Source: Massilia soli (GTDB lineage Bacteria > Pseudomonadota > Gammaproteobacteria > Burkholderiales > Burkholderiaceae_D). Taken from it: DNA of 64,000 nt. The stretch's first letter is position 1. Every line of letters begins with the position of its first letter. The stretch covers positions 434,001-498,000 of the forward strand of contig NZ_JAFBIL020000001.1 in assembly GCF_016809835.1 (NCBI RefSeq). The letters are read 5' to 3'. The notes below the pieces were generated by a model. It did no database searches, was not told where the DNA came from, and saw nothing but the letters and a program-made list of their open reading frames with translations. Of this stretch, positions 52,907 through 61,476 are shown one piece after another. The position numbers were made by a program, and so were the translations under genes.

Positions 52907-54034
52907 CTAAGTATGGGTTCCCGCTTTCGCGGGAACGACCAGGCGGCTCGCGCGCTCGCTCAAGCCGCGAAACAGCCGTTCAAATGCGCCCTTGCGGCGT
53001 TCGGTCACAAACCCCAACACATACGTCGCCACGCCGACTGCAAACAGCAGCAGCGCGAGGTCGCCTGGGTTCGCAGGATTGTGCGGATAGAAGGCCTTCC
53101 ACGCCATCAGCACCAGGTTATGCACCAGGTACAGCGTGAAGGTATGGCCAGCCAGCGCACGCACCGGCCGCTTCACCTTGCGCAGCCAGGCAAAACTCAT
53201 GCTGCGCGCGCAGGCGAAATTGATCAGCACCAGCGCACAGACGGCATAGTCGGCCAGGTAGCGGTCGGCGCTGATCAGGCGCAGGCCAGGGAATGGCCAG
53301 ATCGCGCTGCCGTATGCGCGCAGGTAAATGTCGGCATCGACCAGCTTGAAAACGCACAGCGCCGCCAGCGACAGCAGCCATCCCGCGCTCGCCCAGCGCG
53401 GCGGCACCGCGTGCGACTTCGACCATTCGTACAGCCACACGCCGCTCAGCCAGACCGGCAGCAGCATCCACAGCTTGAACCCCACCAGCAGCAGCACCGC
53501 GGCCAGCAGCACCAGCCGCCTCGCGCCGCTCAAATAGTAGGCGATCCCGAACAGCGCGTAGTACCAGACCTCGTAGCCCAGCGACCAGTAAGGCAGCAGC
53601 CAGGGCGGCGTCTCGGCCAGGTTCCAGAACTCGCCGGCGAACAGCATATGGAACGGGAAGTAAATGTAGGCCTTGGCGACCTGATAGCCGGTGGTCACCG
53701 CGACATCCGAAAAGGTGAGCACCAGCGCCACCAGCACGAACGCCAGCGTCACCACCGGCAGCGCCACCGAATAGATGCGCGCGCAGCGCGCCACCACATA
53801 GTCCCGCGGGCTGGCGTGTTTCTGCTCGACCGAATACTTGATCACGAAGCCGGACAGCACAAAGAATACGATCACCGCCTCGCGCCCCAGGTCGGGCACA
53901 AACGCCGCCACCGGTCCGTCGATCAGGCGCAGCATCAACAGGTGGGCGACGACCACCATCGCCGCCGCGCCAAAGCGGGCGGCGTCGAGGTACAGCGAGA
54001 AATCAAGCGCTAGCCCGGGCCGGTTAGTTTGCAC
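52907..54034 (-). CDS. Acyltransferase 3 family membrane protein
   Basis: A 375-residue polytopic protein of the OafA/NodX acyltransferase-3 family. It begins LDFSLYLDAARFGAAAMVVV with AHLLMLRLIDG, then VIVFFVLSGFVIKYSVEQKH and RDYVVARCARIYSVALPVVT, and has around ten hydrophobic segments (LVLLAAVLLLVGFKLWMLLP; PGDLALLLFAVGVATYVLGF). Such enzymes acylate polysaccharides or lipids at the inner membrane. The last ten residues (VVPAKAGTHT) are encoded by a REP palindrome, so the end of the protein is probably acquired. The gene's substrate is unknown. Confidence 0.85.
   Translation of the reverse strand: MQTNRPGLALDFSLYLDAARFGAAAMVVVAHLLMLRLIDGPVAAFVPDLGREAVIVFFVLSGFVIKYSVEQKHASPRDYVVARCARIYSVALPVVTLAFVLVALVLTFSDVAVTTGYQVAKAYIYFPFHMLFAGEFWNLAETPPWLLPYWSLGYEVWYYALFGIAYYLSGARRLVLLAAVLLLVGFKLWMLLPVWLSGVWLYEWSKSHAVPPRWASAGWLLSLAALCVFKLVDADIYLRAYGSAIWPFPGLRLISADRYLADYAVCALVLINFACARSMSFAWLRKVKRPVRALAGHTFTLYLVHNLVLMAWKAFYPHNPANPGDLALLLFAVGVATYVLGFVTERRKGAFERLFRGLSERASRLVVPAKAGTHT
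52914..52939. repeat. REP-like palindrome overlapping the acyltransferase 3' end
   Basis: GGTTCCCGCTTTCGCGGGAA with CGAC belongs to the same family as 49423, 49475 and 52861. It is inside the acyltransferase coding sequence and supplies its C-terminal residues VVPAKAGTH. Confidence 0.8.
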
Positions 54035-54043
54035 TCACATACC

Positions 54044-55132
54044 TTATCCGAAGCGCACCGCGTAGATCGGCGGCAGCGTGGTCGAGACCGTCGTCCAGCT
54101 GTCGCCGGCATCGCTGGTGGCCCACAGGCCGCCGCTCGTCGAGCCCATCAGCAGGCTGGCGCCATCGTCGTCGACCGCCAGGCCGTGCCGGTATACCAGG
54201 TCATAACAGTGCTGCTGCGGCAGGCCATTGCGCAGCGCGGTGAAGGTTTTGCCGCCATCGCTGGTGCGGGTGACGGCCATCGCGGCCCCAACCGGCACGC
54301 GGCGCTGGTCGGCTTCGGCCGGCGCAAACCAGGCGGTATTGCCGTCGCGCGGGTGGGCGGCGACGGCGAAGCCGAAGTTCGATACCGGCACATCGGTGAT
54401 CTCGGTCCAGCGCTGGCCGCCGTTGGCGGAACGCCAGATGCCGTTGTGGTGCTGGCACCACAGCACATCCGGTGCCGCGTGCGAACGCGTGATGCGGTGC
54501 GGGTCCTGCACCGCTTCGTTTTCGTTCATTTCGGGCGGCATGTAATCGGCACGCATGCCGGTCGACGACACCGTCCAGCTGTCGCCGCCGTCATCGCTGC
54601 GCCACGCGCCGCCGCACGACACGCCCACCAGCAGCCGGTTGCTGTCGCGCGGATCGACGCTGATGCTGTGAATGCCGGGCACGTCGTAGCCGCCGCCGAA
54701 CCAGTTGCTGCGTTCGGGCACATCCCATAGCGAGCGCACCAGCTGCCACGAGGCGCCGCGGTCGGCGGATTTGAACAGCCCGCCCGGCAAGGTGCCGGCC
54801 CACAGCACGCCCGGCTGATCCGCCCCGCCGGCCTCCAGCGACCAGATCAGCTTATTGGTCCACTCGACCGTGTCGGCGCTGCCCTCGGGCTTGGGCGGAT
54901 ACGCCGGCGCGGCGATCTCGGTCCAGGCATCGCTGCCGGCATCCTTGCGGTGCAGCTTGACGCCGAAGTGGCCGAGGTTCAGCGCCGCGTACAGCGCGCC
55001 ATCGCGCGGGTCGGCCAGCGCGATCGAGACCGGCTCGCCGAGAAAGTGGACCGGGCCGATGTCCCAGCCGCTGCTGCCGCGATGCAGTTCGAACAGGCCC
55101 TTGCGGGTCGAGACCAATGCGCGCTCACTCAT
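54044..55132 (-). CDS. BNR/Asp-box beta-propeller protein (sialidase-like fold)
   Basis: A 362-residue soluble protein with at least five Asp-box turns: SADRGASW, SDDGGDSW, SANGGQRW, TSDGGKTF and TSDAGDSW. These mark a BNR-type propeller of the exo-sialidase/Vps10 kind. No signal peptide is apparent (MSERALVSTRKGLFELHRGS), and the arginine triad of true sialidases is not recognisable, so glycosidase activity is doubtful. Conserved-looking segments include EPVSIALADPRDGALYAALN and IWSLEAGGADQPGVLWAGTL. It follows the MoaD-like gene by 1 base, so the pair is tightly coupled. Function unknown. Confidence 0.8.
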   Translation of the reverse strand: MSERALVSTRKGLFELHRGSSGWDIGPVHFLGEPVSIALADPRDGALYAALNLGHFGVKLHRKDAGSDAWTEIAAPAYPPKPEGSADTVEWTNKLIWSLEAGGADQPGVLWAGTLPGGLFKSADRGASWQLVRSLWDVPERSNWFGGGYDVPGIHSISVDPRDSNRLLVGVSCGGAWRSDDGGDSWTVSSTGMRADYMPPEMNENEAVQDPHRITRSHAAPDVLWCQHHNGIWRSANGGQRWTEITDVPVSNFGFAVAAHPRDGNTAWFAPAEADQRRVPVGAAMAVTRTSDGGKTFTALRNGLPQQHCYDLVYRHGLAVDDDGASLLMGSTSGGLWATSDAGDSWTTVSTTLPPIYAVRFG

Positions 55133-55133
55133 G

Positions 55134-55403
55134 TCAGCCTCCGGAAAGTGCTTGCAGGACGTAGACTTTGCTGTCGGGCTGCAGCGGGTCGTCCAGGCCG
55201 CTACGGTCCGTACTGCGGCGGCCGTCGACGAAAATGACGACGTTCTCGCGCAGGTGCCCCTGGTCGTTCAGGACATAGCCTCGCAGCAGGGGATTGCTTT
55301 CAAATGCGCCCTCCAGCGCCGCGCGCAGCCGCGTCGCGCCGGTCTCGACCTCGGGAACGGCGAGAAACCGCGCCAGCTGCTGGGTGAACACAAGTCGCGC
55401 CAT
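55134..55403 (-). CDS. MoaD/ThiS-like ubiquitin-fold protein ending in Gly-Gly
   Basis: An 89-residue protein with a ubiquitin-like pattern (MARLVFTQQLARFLAVPEVE; LRAALEGAFESNPLLRGYVL; VVIFVDGRRST; LQPDSKVYVLQALSGG) and a C-terminal Gly-Gly, the group that is adenylated and thiocarboxylated in MoaD and ThiS. It is longer and more divergent than canonical MoaD. The start is placed at 55403 (MARL); an in-frame Met at 55415 is possible. It lies 1 base before the BNR propeller gene. No molybdopterin genes are adjacent. Confidence 0.78.
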   Translation of the reverse strand: MARLVFTQQLARFLAVPEVETGATRLRAALEGAFESNPLLRGYVLNDQGHLRENVVIFVDGRRSTDRSGLDDPLQPDSKVYVLQALSGG

Positions 55404-55528
55404 GACATCGCTCAAAGAACAAGGGTGGTGCAGAAAAGCCGATTGTAGCGCCAGTTACTTGCACTGTCGCCATCTTTCAAGCGGCCAGCTGTCCTAGAAT
55501 GGAGACGTGCCAACCAGTGGAGTGAAGC

Positions 55529-55834
55529 ATGCCCATCAAACCTGAGGAACTCGCCGCATTGATGCTGGAAGTTGAAAAGGATGACCCGATCGACTTTGCC
55601 GACCTGCCCTTCGACGATGCCGAACTGCGCCAGCTGGTGGCCTCGCACCTGTGTGAGATGGCTGCCGCGATGGAGAAGTTCAGCACCGAGGACAAGCTGC
55701 TGACATTGCTCGCGGTGTCGGCCAAACTGGTGCTGGAAAACCTGGTGCTCAACGTGCAGCTGCTGCGGCGCCATGGCTTGCCGGTCAGCGACGGCGTCGA
55801 GGGACTGCTGAGCCGCCTGCGCAAGCCCGGCTGA
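55529..55834 (+). CDS. Small hypothetical acidic helical protein
   Basis: A 101-residue soluble protein without signal peptide or membrane helix. Predicted mostly helical: EELAALMLEVEKDDPIDFAD, DAELRQLVASHLCEMAAAME, DKLLTLLAVSAKLVLENLVL. No family is recognised. It lies alone in the plus direction between the MoaD-like gene and the polysaccharide-acylation genes, with its start 113 bases from the divergent MoaD-like start. It could be a small regulator or adaptor; function unknown. Confidence 0.62.
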   Translation: MPIKPEELAALMLEVEKDDPIDFADLPFDDAELRQLVASHLCEMAAAMEKFSTEDKLLTLLAVSAKLVLENLVLNVQLLRRHGLPVSDGVEGLLSRLRKPG

Positions 55835-55839
55835 GCCGG

Positions 55840-57066
55840 TCAGGTCCCGGTTGCGCCGCGCGCCTTCGCCACCAGCGCGCGCGCATGCTCGAAGATGTCG
55901 GGCTGGGCGGCGGCGCAGCTGGCGCGCTCGCGGGCGATGCGGGCGTTGTTATCGGCAAAGCTGGCCTGGTCGAGGGCGAAACCGAACGATGCGGGCGCGC
56001 CTGACTGGCCGGCGATCCGCGCGAGCATCAGGTCGCCCAGCGCCGGCTTGAAGTGCCCGGCTTCCCAGTACCAGTTGGTCTTGGTCTTCTTGTCGCCCTT
56101 GGCGGGAATCGCTTCGCACTGGTAGCTTGAATAGCCGCTGAAGTCCCACAGGGTGACGCGCGCGCCCGGGTTGGCGGCCCGCACCTTTTCAACTTCCTCC
56201 AGCAGCAGCGCCTTCCAGTTGTCGAAGGTGCTGGCCAGGCCCGCCGCGTCGAACATCGCCAGGATTTGCGCGTGGTAAGGATAGATCACCAGATGCACAT
56301 CCGATTGGTCGCGCACCGCGTGTGCCAGGACGGCGCGCAGCTCGTCGAGATTGGGCGAGCTTCCGCTCTGCTGGTTGACCAGGCCGCGCGGCAGGCGCAC
56401 GAAGCGCTTGGCATTTTCGACCGCGCGCTGCTGGAAGATCGAATAGTAGCCGTCGTCGCGGGCAAACTTGTTGTATTCCAGCAGAGGGTTAAATCCGCGC
56501 CCGGTGATCGACTGGGGATCGGAAATGCGCTGCAGGCGCAGGGTTTTCAGCGAATCGGCCAGCGAGTCGATCGAGAACAAACTGTCGGCCTGCCACGCCA
56601 GTTCGTCGAACGGGGTTTTGGGCTTCGGCTCGCGCAAGGGGCGCGGCCGGTTCGGATCGACCAGGAAATCGAGGAATTCGACGCCGACGATCAACCGCTT
56701 CGGCTTGATCCCCTCCGCCTGCAGCTGTTCGAGCTGTTCGCGTCCGGTATTCATGCTGGTGCCGGCCAACGCAAGGTTGAAGGCTGAAGTGCCCAGCGCG
56801 CGGTGTTCAGGATTGAGCCCGAGTTCGGCGCGCGAATTGCCCAGGATAAAGGTATCGGCGCCTTGCTTGAGCGCGCCATGCATCTTGATCTGGTTCTGGT
56901 AGCGGGTCGGCAGCGGCTTGACCTGGTTGATGCCGGCCACTTCCTTCATGCCGTACAAGCGGTAAGGGTCGATTACCGATACCAGCGCAACCGATGCGAT
57001 CACGCCTGCGGCCACCACGATGCTTCCGATAGTCAGGAAACGCTTGAAATCGCTTTCAGTCGTCAT
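55840..57066 (-). CDS. SGNH/AlgJ-like periplasmic protein partnered with MBOAT acyltransferase
   Basis: A 408-residue protein with an N-terminal membrane anchor (FLTIGSIVVAAGVIASVALV) and a periplasmic domain resembling SGNH/AlgJ-type acetyl-transfer partners: FILGNSRAELGLNPEHRALG holds the Gly-Asn-Ser block, and YWEAGHFKPALGDLMLARIA supplies a candidate His late in the sequence. It is encoded 9 bases downstream of the MBOAT gene, as in alginate- or cellulose-acetylation clusters. The family match is by layout and motif only; catalytic residues need alignment. Confidence 0.72.
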   Translation of the reverse strand: MTTESDFKRFLTIGSIVVAAGVIASVALVSVIDPYRLYGMKEVAGINQVKPLPTRYQNQIKMHGALKQGADTFILGNSRAELGLNPEHRALGTSAFNLALAGTSMNTGREQLEQLQAEGIKPKRLIVGVEFLDFLVDPNRPRPLREPKPKTPFDELAWQADSLFSIDSLADSLKTLRLQRISDPQSITGRGFNPLLEYNKFARDDGYYSIFQQRAVENAKRFVRLPRGLVNQQSGSSPNLDELRAVLAHAVRDQSDVHLVIYPYHAQILAMFDAAGLASTFDNWKALLLEEVEKVRAANPGARVTLWDFSGYSSYQCEAIPAKGDKKTKTNWYWEAGHFKPALGDLMLARIAGQSGAPASFGFALDQASFADNNARIARERASCAAAQPDIFEHARALVAKARGATGT

Positions 57067-57075
57067 GCTTTGCCT

Positions 57076-58620
57076 CTAAAACTGAAAGTACAGGAACTCG
57101 GCCGGCCGGCTCAGCGACAGCAGGCTGCCCACCGTGATCAGGCCGATCGCGCAGGCCCATGCCGCAGTCGGGCGCCAGCTCAGCACCCGAGCCAGCGGCC
57201 CGGCGGAAATGCGGTTGGTCACGAAGTCGAGCGCGGGGTCGAAGTTGGCCATGATCTGCTGGGTATTCGGGAACACGAACGCGATCAGCGCGCCGATCAC
57301 GACCCAGCTCCAGGTCTCGACGAAGCGCGAGCCGCCACCCAGGTAGAAGCTGACGCCGGCCTGTTCGAACACGGCGCGCAGGCTGCCCAGCTGGTTGCCG
57401 ATCGAGTCCGGCAGCGCGATGCCATACAGGCCAGCCATCGCCTGCACGATGGTATTGGCGCGGCCGACGTCGGTCGCGCGGAAGTACACCCAGGCGAAGC
57501 AAACCGCTGCGAACGTGATCAGGATGCTGAACAGCTTCCAGGCGCGCGCATCGCGCGGGAAGCGCAGGCGTTCGGCCAGCGCAGCCCAGGCGTGGTTGAC
57601 CATCAGGTAGGCGCCATGCAGGAAGCCCCAGATGACGAAGTTCCAGCCGGCCCCGTGCCACAGGCCGCCCAGCACCATCGTTGTCATCAGGTTGGCGTAG
57701 CGGCGCGCCGGGCCGTGGCGGTTGCCGCCCAGCGCGATGTACAGGTAGTCGCGCAGGAAGCGCGACAAGGTCATGTGCCAGCGGCGCCAGAAATCAATAA
57801 TGTTGGTCGCCTTGTAGGGCGAATTGAAATTGAGCGGCAGGCGGATGCCGAAGATACGCGACAGGCCGATTGCCATGTCGGAGTAGCCTGAGAAATCGAA
57901 GTACAGCTGGAAGGCGTACGCCAGCACCCCTCCCCACGCCACCAGCATGGTGGCCGACTCGCCCTGGTCGAAGAAGAAGTTGGCGTGTGGCGCGAGGTTG
58001 TCGGCGATCAGCACTTTCTTGGCCAGGCCGATGGCGAAGATCGCCAGGCCGACGGCGATGTTCGAGGCCGACAGGCGGTACGTCTGCGGATCGTCGAACT
58101 GCGGCATCATTTCCTTGTGGTGCAATACCGGTCCCGCGATCAGGTGCGGGAAGTACGTCACGAAAAGCAGGTAATGTACCGGGCGGTATTCCTTGACCTT
58201 GCCCTGGAAGGTGTCGACCAGATAGGCGATCTGCGTAAAGGTGAAGAACGAGATGCCGACCGGAAGGATGACGTGCAGCGCCGGAAAATCGGTTTTCGCG
58301 GCCGCGTTGACGCTCAGAATGAAGAAATCGGCATATTTGAAATACGCCAGCAGCGCCAGGTCGGCGACGACGCCGAACACCAGCCACTTCTTGCGGATAC
58401 TGCCGGTGGAGTGCCCTATCTGCCAGCCGATCGTGTAATTGAAAACGATCGAGGCCAGCAGCAGTGGAATGTACGACAGGCTCCACCAGCCATAAAAGAA
58501 CAGCGAGGCCAGCGCCAGCCAGCCGGCGGCCATCATGTGGCTCTTGCGCGCAAGCAGGAAGAAACCGACGGCGGTGATCGGCAGGTATAGGAGCAGGAAA
58601 CTGAAGGAATTGAAAAGCAT
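57076..58620 (-). CDS. MBOAT-family O-acyltransferase (AlgI-like)
   Basis: A 514-residue polytopic membrane protein of the AlgI branch of the MBOAT family. Typical segments: NSFSFLLLYLPITAVGFFLL at the start, PVGISFFTFTQIAYLVDTFQ, YFPHLIAGPVLHHKEMMPQF, FWRRWHMTLSRFLRDYLYIA followed by LGGNRHG, and LGGLWHGAGWNFVIWGFLHG with the invariant MBOAT His. It moves acyl groups across the membrane for O-acetylation of a secreted polysaccharide by the SGNH-like partner downstream. The polysaccharide is not identified here. Confidence 0.92.
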   Translation of the reverse strand: MLFNSFSFLLLYLPITAVGFFLLARKSHMMAAGWLALASLFFYGWWSLSYIPLLLASIVFNYTIGWQIGHSTGSIRKKWLVFGVVADLALLAYFKYADFFILSVNAAAKTDFPALHVILPVGISFFTFTQIAYLVDTFQGKVKEYRPVHYLLFVTYFPHLIAGPVLHHKEMMPQFDDPQTYRLSASNIAVGLAIFAIGLAKKVLIADNLAPHANFFFDQGESATMLVAWGGVLAYAFQLYFDFSGYSDMAIGLSRIFGIRLPLNFNSPYKATNIIDFWRRWHMTLSRFLRDYLYIALGGNRHGPARRYANLMTTMVLGGLWHGAGWNFVIWGFLHGAYLMVNHAWAALAERLRFPRDARAWKLFSILITFAAVCFAWVYFRATDVGRANTIVQAMAGLYGIALPDSIGNQLGSLRAVFEQAGVSFYLGGGSRFVETWSWVVIGALIAFVFPNTQQIMANFDPALDFVTNRISAGPLARVLSWRPTAAWACAIGLITVGSLLSLSRPAEFLYFQF

Positions 58621-58806
58621 CGTTCTGGGGCACGCTGAGCATCTGAAACATGGACGCCGAACTATGGCCGACCGCCCGAAGAATTAACTATTTAACATGA
58701 GTTAACTGTTGCGTACTCTAGCAGACTCTTGCGGAAAAGAATATTTAATTTGGCCAACTGTGCGCACCTTTTGCACTATGGAACGTGACATTTTCGAGAC
58801 GAAAAA

Positions 58807-58830
58807 AAAACCCGGCGCGAGCCGGGTTTT
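58807..58830. terminator. Bidirectional terminator after the 771-residue lipoprotein gene
   Basis: AAAACCCGGC and GCCGGGTTTT form a 10-bp stem with loop GCGA, with A/T-runs on both sides. It lies 15 bases after the stop codon of the minus-strand lipoprotein gene. Confidence 0.9.
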
Positions 58831-58845
58831 TGTTGTCAGAACAGC

Positions 58846-61161
58846 TTACCGCGGGACAATCGCGAACTGCGGACCCTTCGAATAGTTCGGCTTGACGGTA
58901 CGCGCCATGAACTTGGCCCATGCGGTCTTGCCTTCCAGGCCAGGAACGTTGGCGGCGTACGCCAGCGCTGGCTGCATGTTCGACGGGTAGCCGGTGGTGA
59001 CGCCGGAGTAGCCAGGCATTTCGCCCACTTTCACCTTCAGTGCCGTCGCCATCGCCGGCGAGTTGCATACCATCGCATTGACTTCCGGCGTGTGGGTCGC
59101 CTTGTACACCTGGGCGAACGTGCTGTAGAACGGGCCGGTGGTGGTGTCGCGAATCTGCATCGAGTACGCCGCACCATCTTGCCAGCAGCTGCCAGCGGCG
59201 GTCATACGATCAACAGGGAACTTCGACTTGTAAGCGAGGAGCGGAGTTGCCTTGGTGAACCCCATCTCCGAGGCGTAGCCGATGGCCGACGTGAAGAAGT
59301 CATCCATCCATGGGCCGATACCCAGGCCACTCTTGTACGTCACCGCGTAGCCGTTGGTGATCACACCAAGCGTATTTGCAAACGCACCGTTGCCGTTCGT
59401 GTAATTCTCGTTGAACCAGTCCAGGTTGGTGCCCATGAAATACTCGAAATGGGCTTTCAGCGGGTCGGTATCCGGCGAGATCCAGGCCGCTTGCGCCAAG
59501 GTCCGCAGCGTCCAGGCCTGGCCACGCACCTGGTCAGACTTGACCAGGCCCTTGCCATGTTCACGGTAGCTCGGGTTGCTCACGAAGGTGCTGTACATGG
59601 CCCAGAACTGCAGCTCTTCCAGGTAGTAGTAGTCACCCGAGACGATGTAAGGCACGTAGGCGAACGACGGCTGGTGCGAGGTATCCGGGGTGTTCTTCAC
59701 CGTGCACAGGCTCTTCGGGCACGACGGGAACGCTTCCAGCTTGCCGGTCGCCTTGTTCAGGGTGCCAGCGGAGCCGCCCAAGATGGTCAGGTACGGGAAG
59801 TCGATCAGGCTGACGGGACGGTCGGTCGCCTTGTTACGGTAGTGGATCGGCCAGCTGCCGGCCAGGTCGGCGGTGCCCATCGTGACATATTTGGCGCGCT
59901 TGTCCTGGCTCATCAGGTAAGTAACCGTCCAGCCCGGCAAAATGCCGATATCCTGGCGGCCGCCTGCGGCGCCCATGCCGAACAGCGCCAGGCCCACGCC
60001 CATTGGCTCGGTACGGGTTCCGGTATAGGTCGTCATGTAGGCGGTGAACGCCGATTCCGGATACACGATCGTCTGGTCGTAGTTAGGCACCGCGCGGGTC
60101 TGCATCATGTAGGCGCCGTTGTGCTTGACGTCGACCTGCGGCTCGCCGCCCCACCACGCCAGCTTGCGCCAGCGCGCGTGGTGGAAGTGATTCAGCGCGT
60201 CCTTGGTGTAGACGGTCTGGCCGCCGACCACCAGGCGCGCGTCATACAGGAAGTTCTGCGGCTCAGGCTCGTGCGCCCAGTTGTTTTCGATGGTGAAATC
60301 GACGCGGGTTTTCTTCGAGCCGGTGTACGAACGAATCGCGATACGGGCGGTCAGGTGCGGGTGCGAGGTGCCGTCGGCCGCCTTCATCGGCGCGGTGACG
60401 TGCCACTCGTTGACGATCGGGCCAGCCAGCCAGTTGGTGAACTTGCCGTCCTTGAGCAGGGTCTCGGCGGACACGCTGTAGGCCTTGCCGGCGAGCGTCA
60501 GATGGGCGGCGGCGGTAAAGCCGGACGACAGCAGCGCAGCCGGGGTGGCGCCGGTCGAGGCGGCATACGGTGCGGCGGTGACCAGCGACATCACCTGCGG
60601 CTGGCCTGCCGTCAGCGACGGCAGTACTGCGGAGATGACTGCGTGGCGCGCCGAGCCATCGGCGTGCCTGGCCTTGACGTCCAGCTGCAGCGGCACCATG
60701 GTGCCGTTGGCAAGTTTGCCCGACAGCGTAGAGGTCAGCGGTACCGCGCCCTGCACGAATACCTGGCCAAAGGTGACCGGCGCGCCGGTCTGGGTGACGG
60801 TACTGGTGCTGTCGAACTTGACGTCGGTGACGACCGTGCCCGGGGTCGCCGACGGGGTGGTCGGGACCAGCGTGGTCGGCGTCAGCAGGATGCCGGCGCG
60901 CGAACCCTGGGTGACGCTCGCCGCGGTGGCGGCTGGCGCGGTACTGTCAGCCGCCGGGACTGGCGCGGCATCGGTGGCCGGGACTGGCGCGGTGTCGGTA
61001 GCCGGGACCGCCGACTGGGTGGCCGCAGCCGTGACTGCGGGTGCGCTTTGTGCGGATGGGGCGGATTCCATGTCGGATCCACCGCCGCAAGCGCTCAGCG
61101 AGGCCAGGCCGATAAGTGCAATCAACATTTTGGAAGGTTGGTTCGTATAAGTGGTTCGCAT
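58846..61161 (-). CDS. Large surface lipoprotein of unknown function
   Basis: A 771-residue lipoprotein (lipobox LASLSAC followed by GGGSDMES). Residues about 30-75 form a low-complexity linker of repeated Ala-Pro-Val units (VPATDTAPVPATDAAPVPAA). The body is long and beta-rich (TVVTDVKFDSTSTVTQTGAP; FGQVFVQGAVPLTSTLSGKL; LDVKARHADGSARHAVISAV), with later aromatic-rich helical segments (YLEELQFWAMYSTFVSNPSY; GQAWTLRTLAQAAWISPDTD). This beta-domain followed by a helical barrel-like region recalls polysaccharide lyases with RIFT-barrel domains, but I cannot assign a family. A terminator follows. A surface enzyme acting on glycans is possible. Confidence 0.72.
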   Translation of the reverse strand: MRTTYTNQPSKMLIALIGLASLSACGGGSDMESAPSAQSAPAVTAAATQSAVPATDTAPVPATDAAPVPAADSTAPAATAASVTQGSRAGILLTPTTLVPTTPSATPGTVVTDVKFDSTSTVTQTGAPVTFGQVFVQGAVPLTSTLSGKLANGTMVPLQLDVKARHADGSARHAVISAVLPSLTAGQPQVMSLVTAAPYAASTGATPAALLSSGFTAAAHLTLAGKAYSVSAETLLKDGKFTNWLAGPIVNEWHVTAPMKAADGTSHPHLTARIAIRSYTGSKKTRVDFTIENNWAHEPEPQNFLYDARLVVGGQTVYTKDALNHFHHARWRKLAWWGGEPQVDVKHNGAYMMQTRAVPNYDQTIVYPESAFTAYMTTYTGTRTEPMGVGLALFGMGAAGGRQDIGILPGWTVTYLMSQDKRAKYVTMGTADLAGSWPIHYRNKATDRPVSLIDFPYLTILGGSAGTLNKATGKLEAFPSCPKSLCTVKNTPDTSHQPSFAYVPYIVSGDYYYLEELQFWAMYSTFVSNPSYREHGKGLVKSDQVRGQAWTLRTLAQAAWISPDTDPLKAHFEYFMGTNLDWFNENYTNGNGAFANTLGVITNGYAVTYKSGLGIGPWMDDFFTSAIGYASEMGFTKATPLLAYKSKFPVDRMTAAGSCWQDGAAYSMQIRDTTTGPFYSTFAQVYKATHTPEVNAMVCNSPAMATALKVKVGEMPGYSGVTTGYPSNMQPALAYAANVPGLEGKTAWAKFMARTVKPNYSKGPQFAIVPR

Positions 61162-61476
61162 GGCTATTCCTGCAAAAGGGTTCAGGGCGGTGAGTTCCGA
61201 TACCCTGAAGATTACCCTGCGGGAATAGATTCCGTACGGAAAAAATCAAAAAACAACGCAATTTGCGACCGAATGCAACAGAAAATTAACCATAAAACCA
61301 TGAATATTATTCGGCAGAAAACTGTGGTTGCCAATTAATTGCCATGTTAATCATTCAAATGACTTTATCACAACGGCGCGCTGGCAGCCGTTCGTTTCAA
61401 CCGGGCTGGGCCACAATAAAAAAAGCACCGGCGCCCCGAAGGGCGGCGGTGCCAGACACGGCTGCTGCCTTACGAA
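61162..61476. other. AT-rich intergenic region between lipoprotein genes
   Basis: A 315-base gap with much lower GC than the surrounding genes. It contains the terminator at 61418-61452 and must hold the promoter and leader of the 771-residue lipoprotein gene, but no clear -10/-35 pair could be fixed. No gene is seen. Confidence 0.6.
61418..61452 (-). terminator. Terminator of the 548-residue lipoprotein gene
   Basis: GCACCGGCGCCC and GGGCGGCGGTGC form a 12-bp stem with one mismatch and a CGAA loop; on the minus strand it is followed by seven T residues. It shares a 17-base start with the terminator at 63308-63338. Confidence 0.85.

Noticed and set aside
54044-55132. Calling the BNR protein a sialidase
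   Set aside because: Asp-boxes alone define the propeller; no signal peptide or arginine triad is recognisable.
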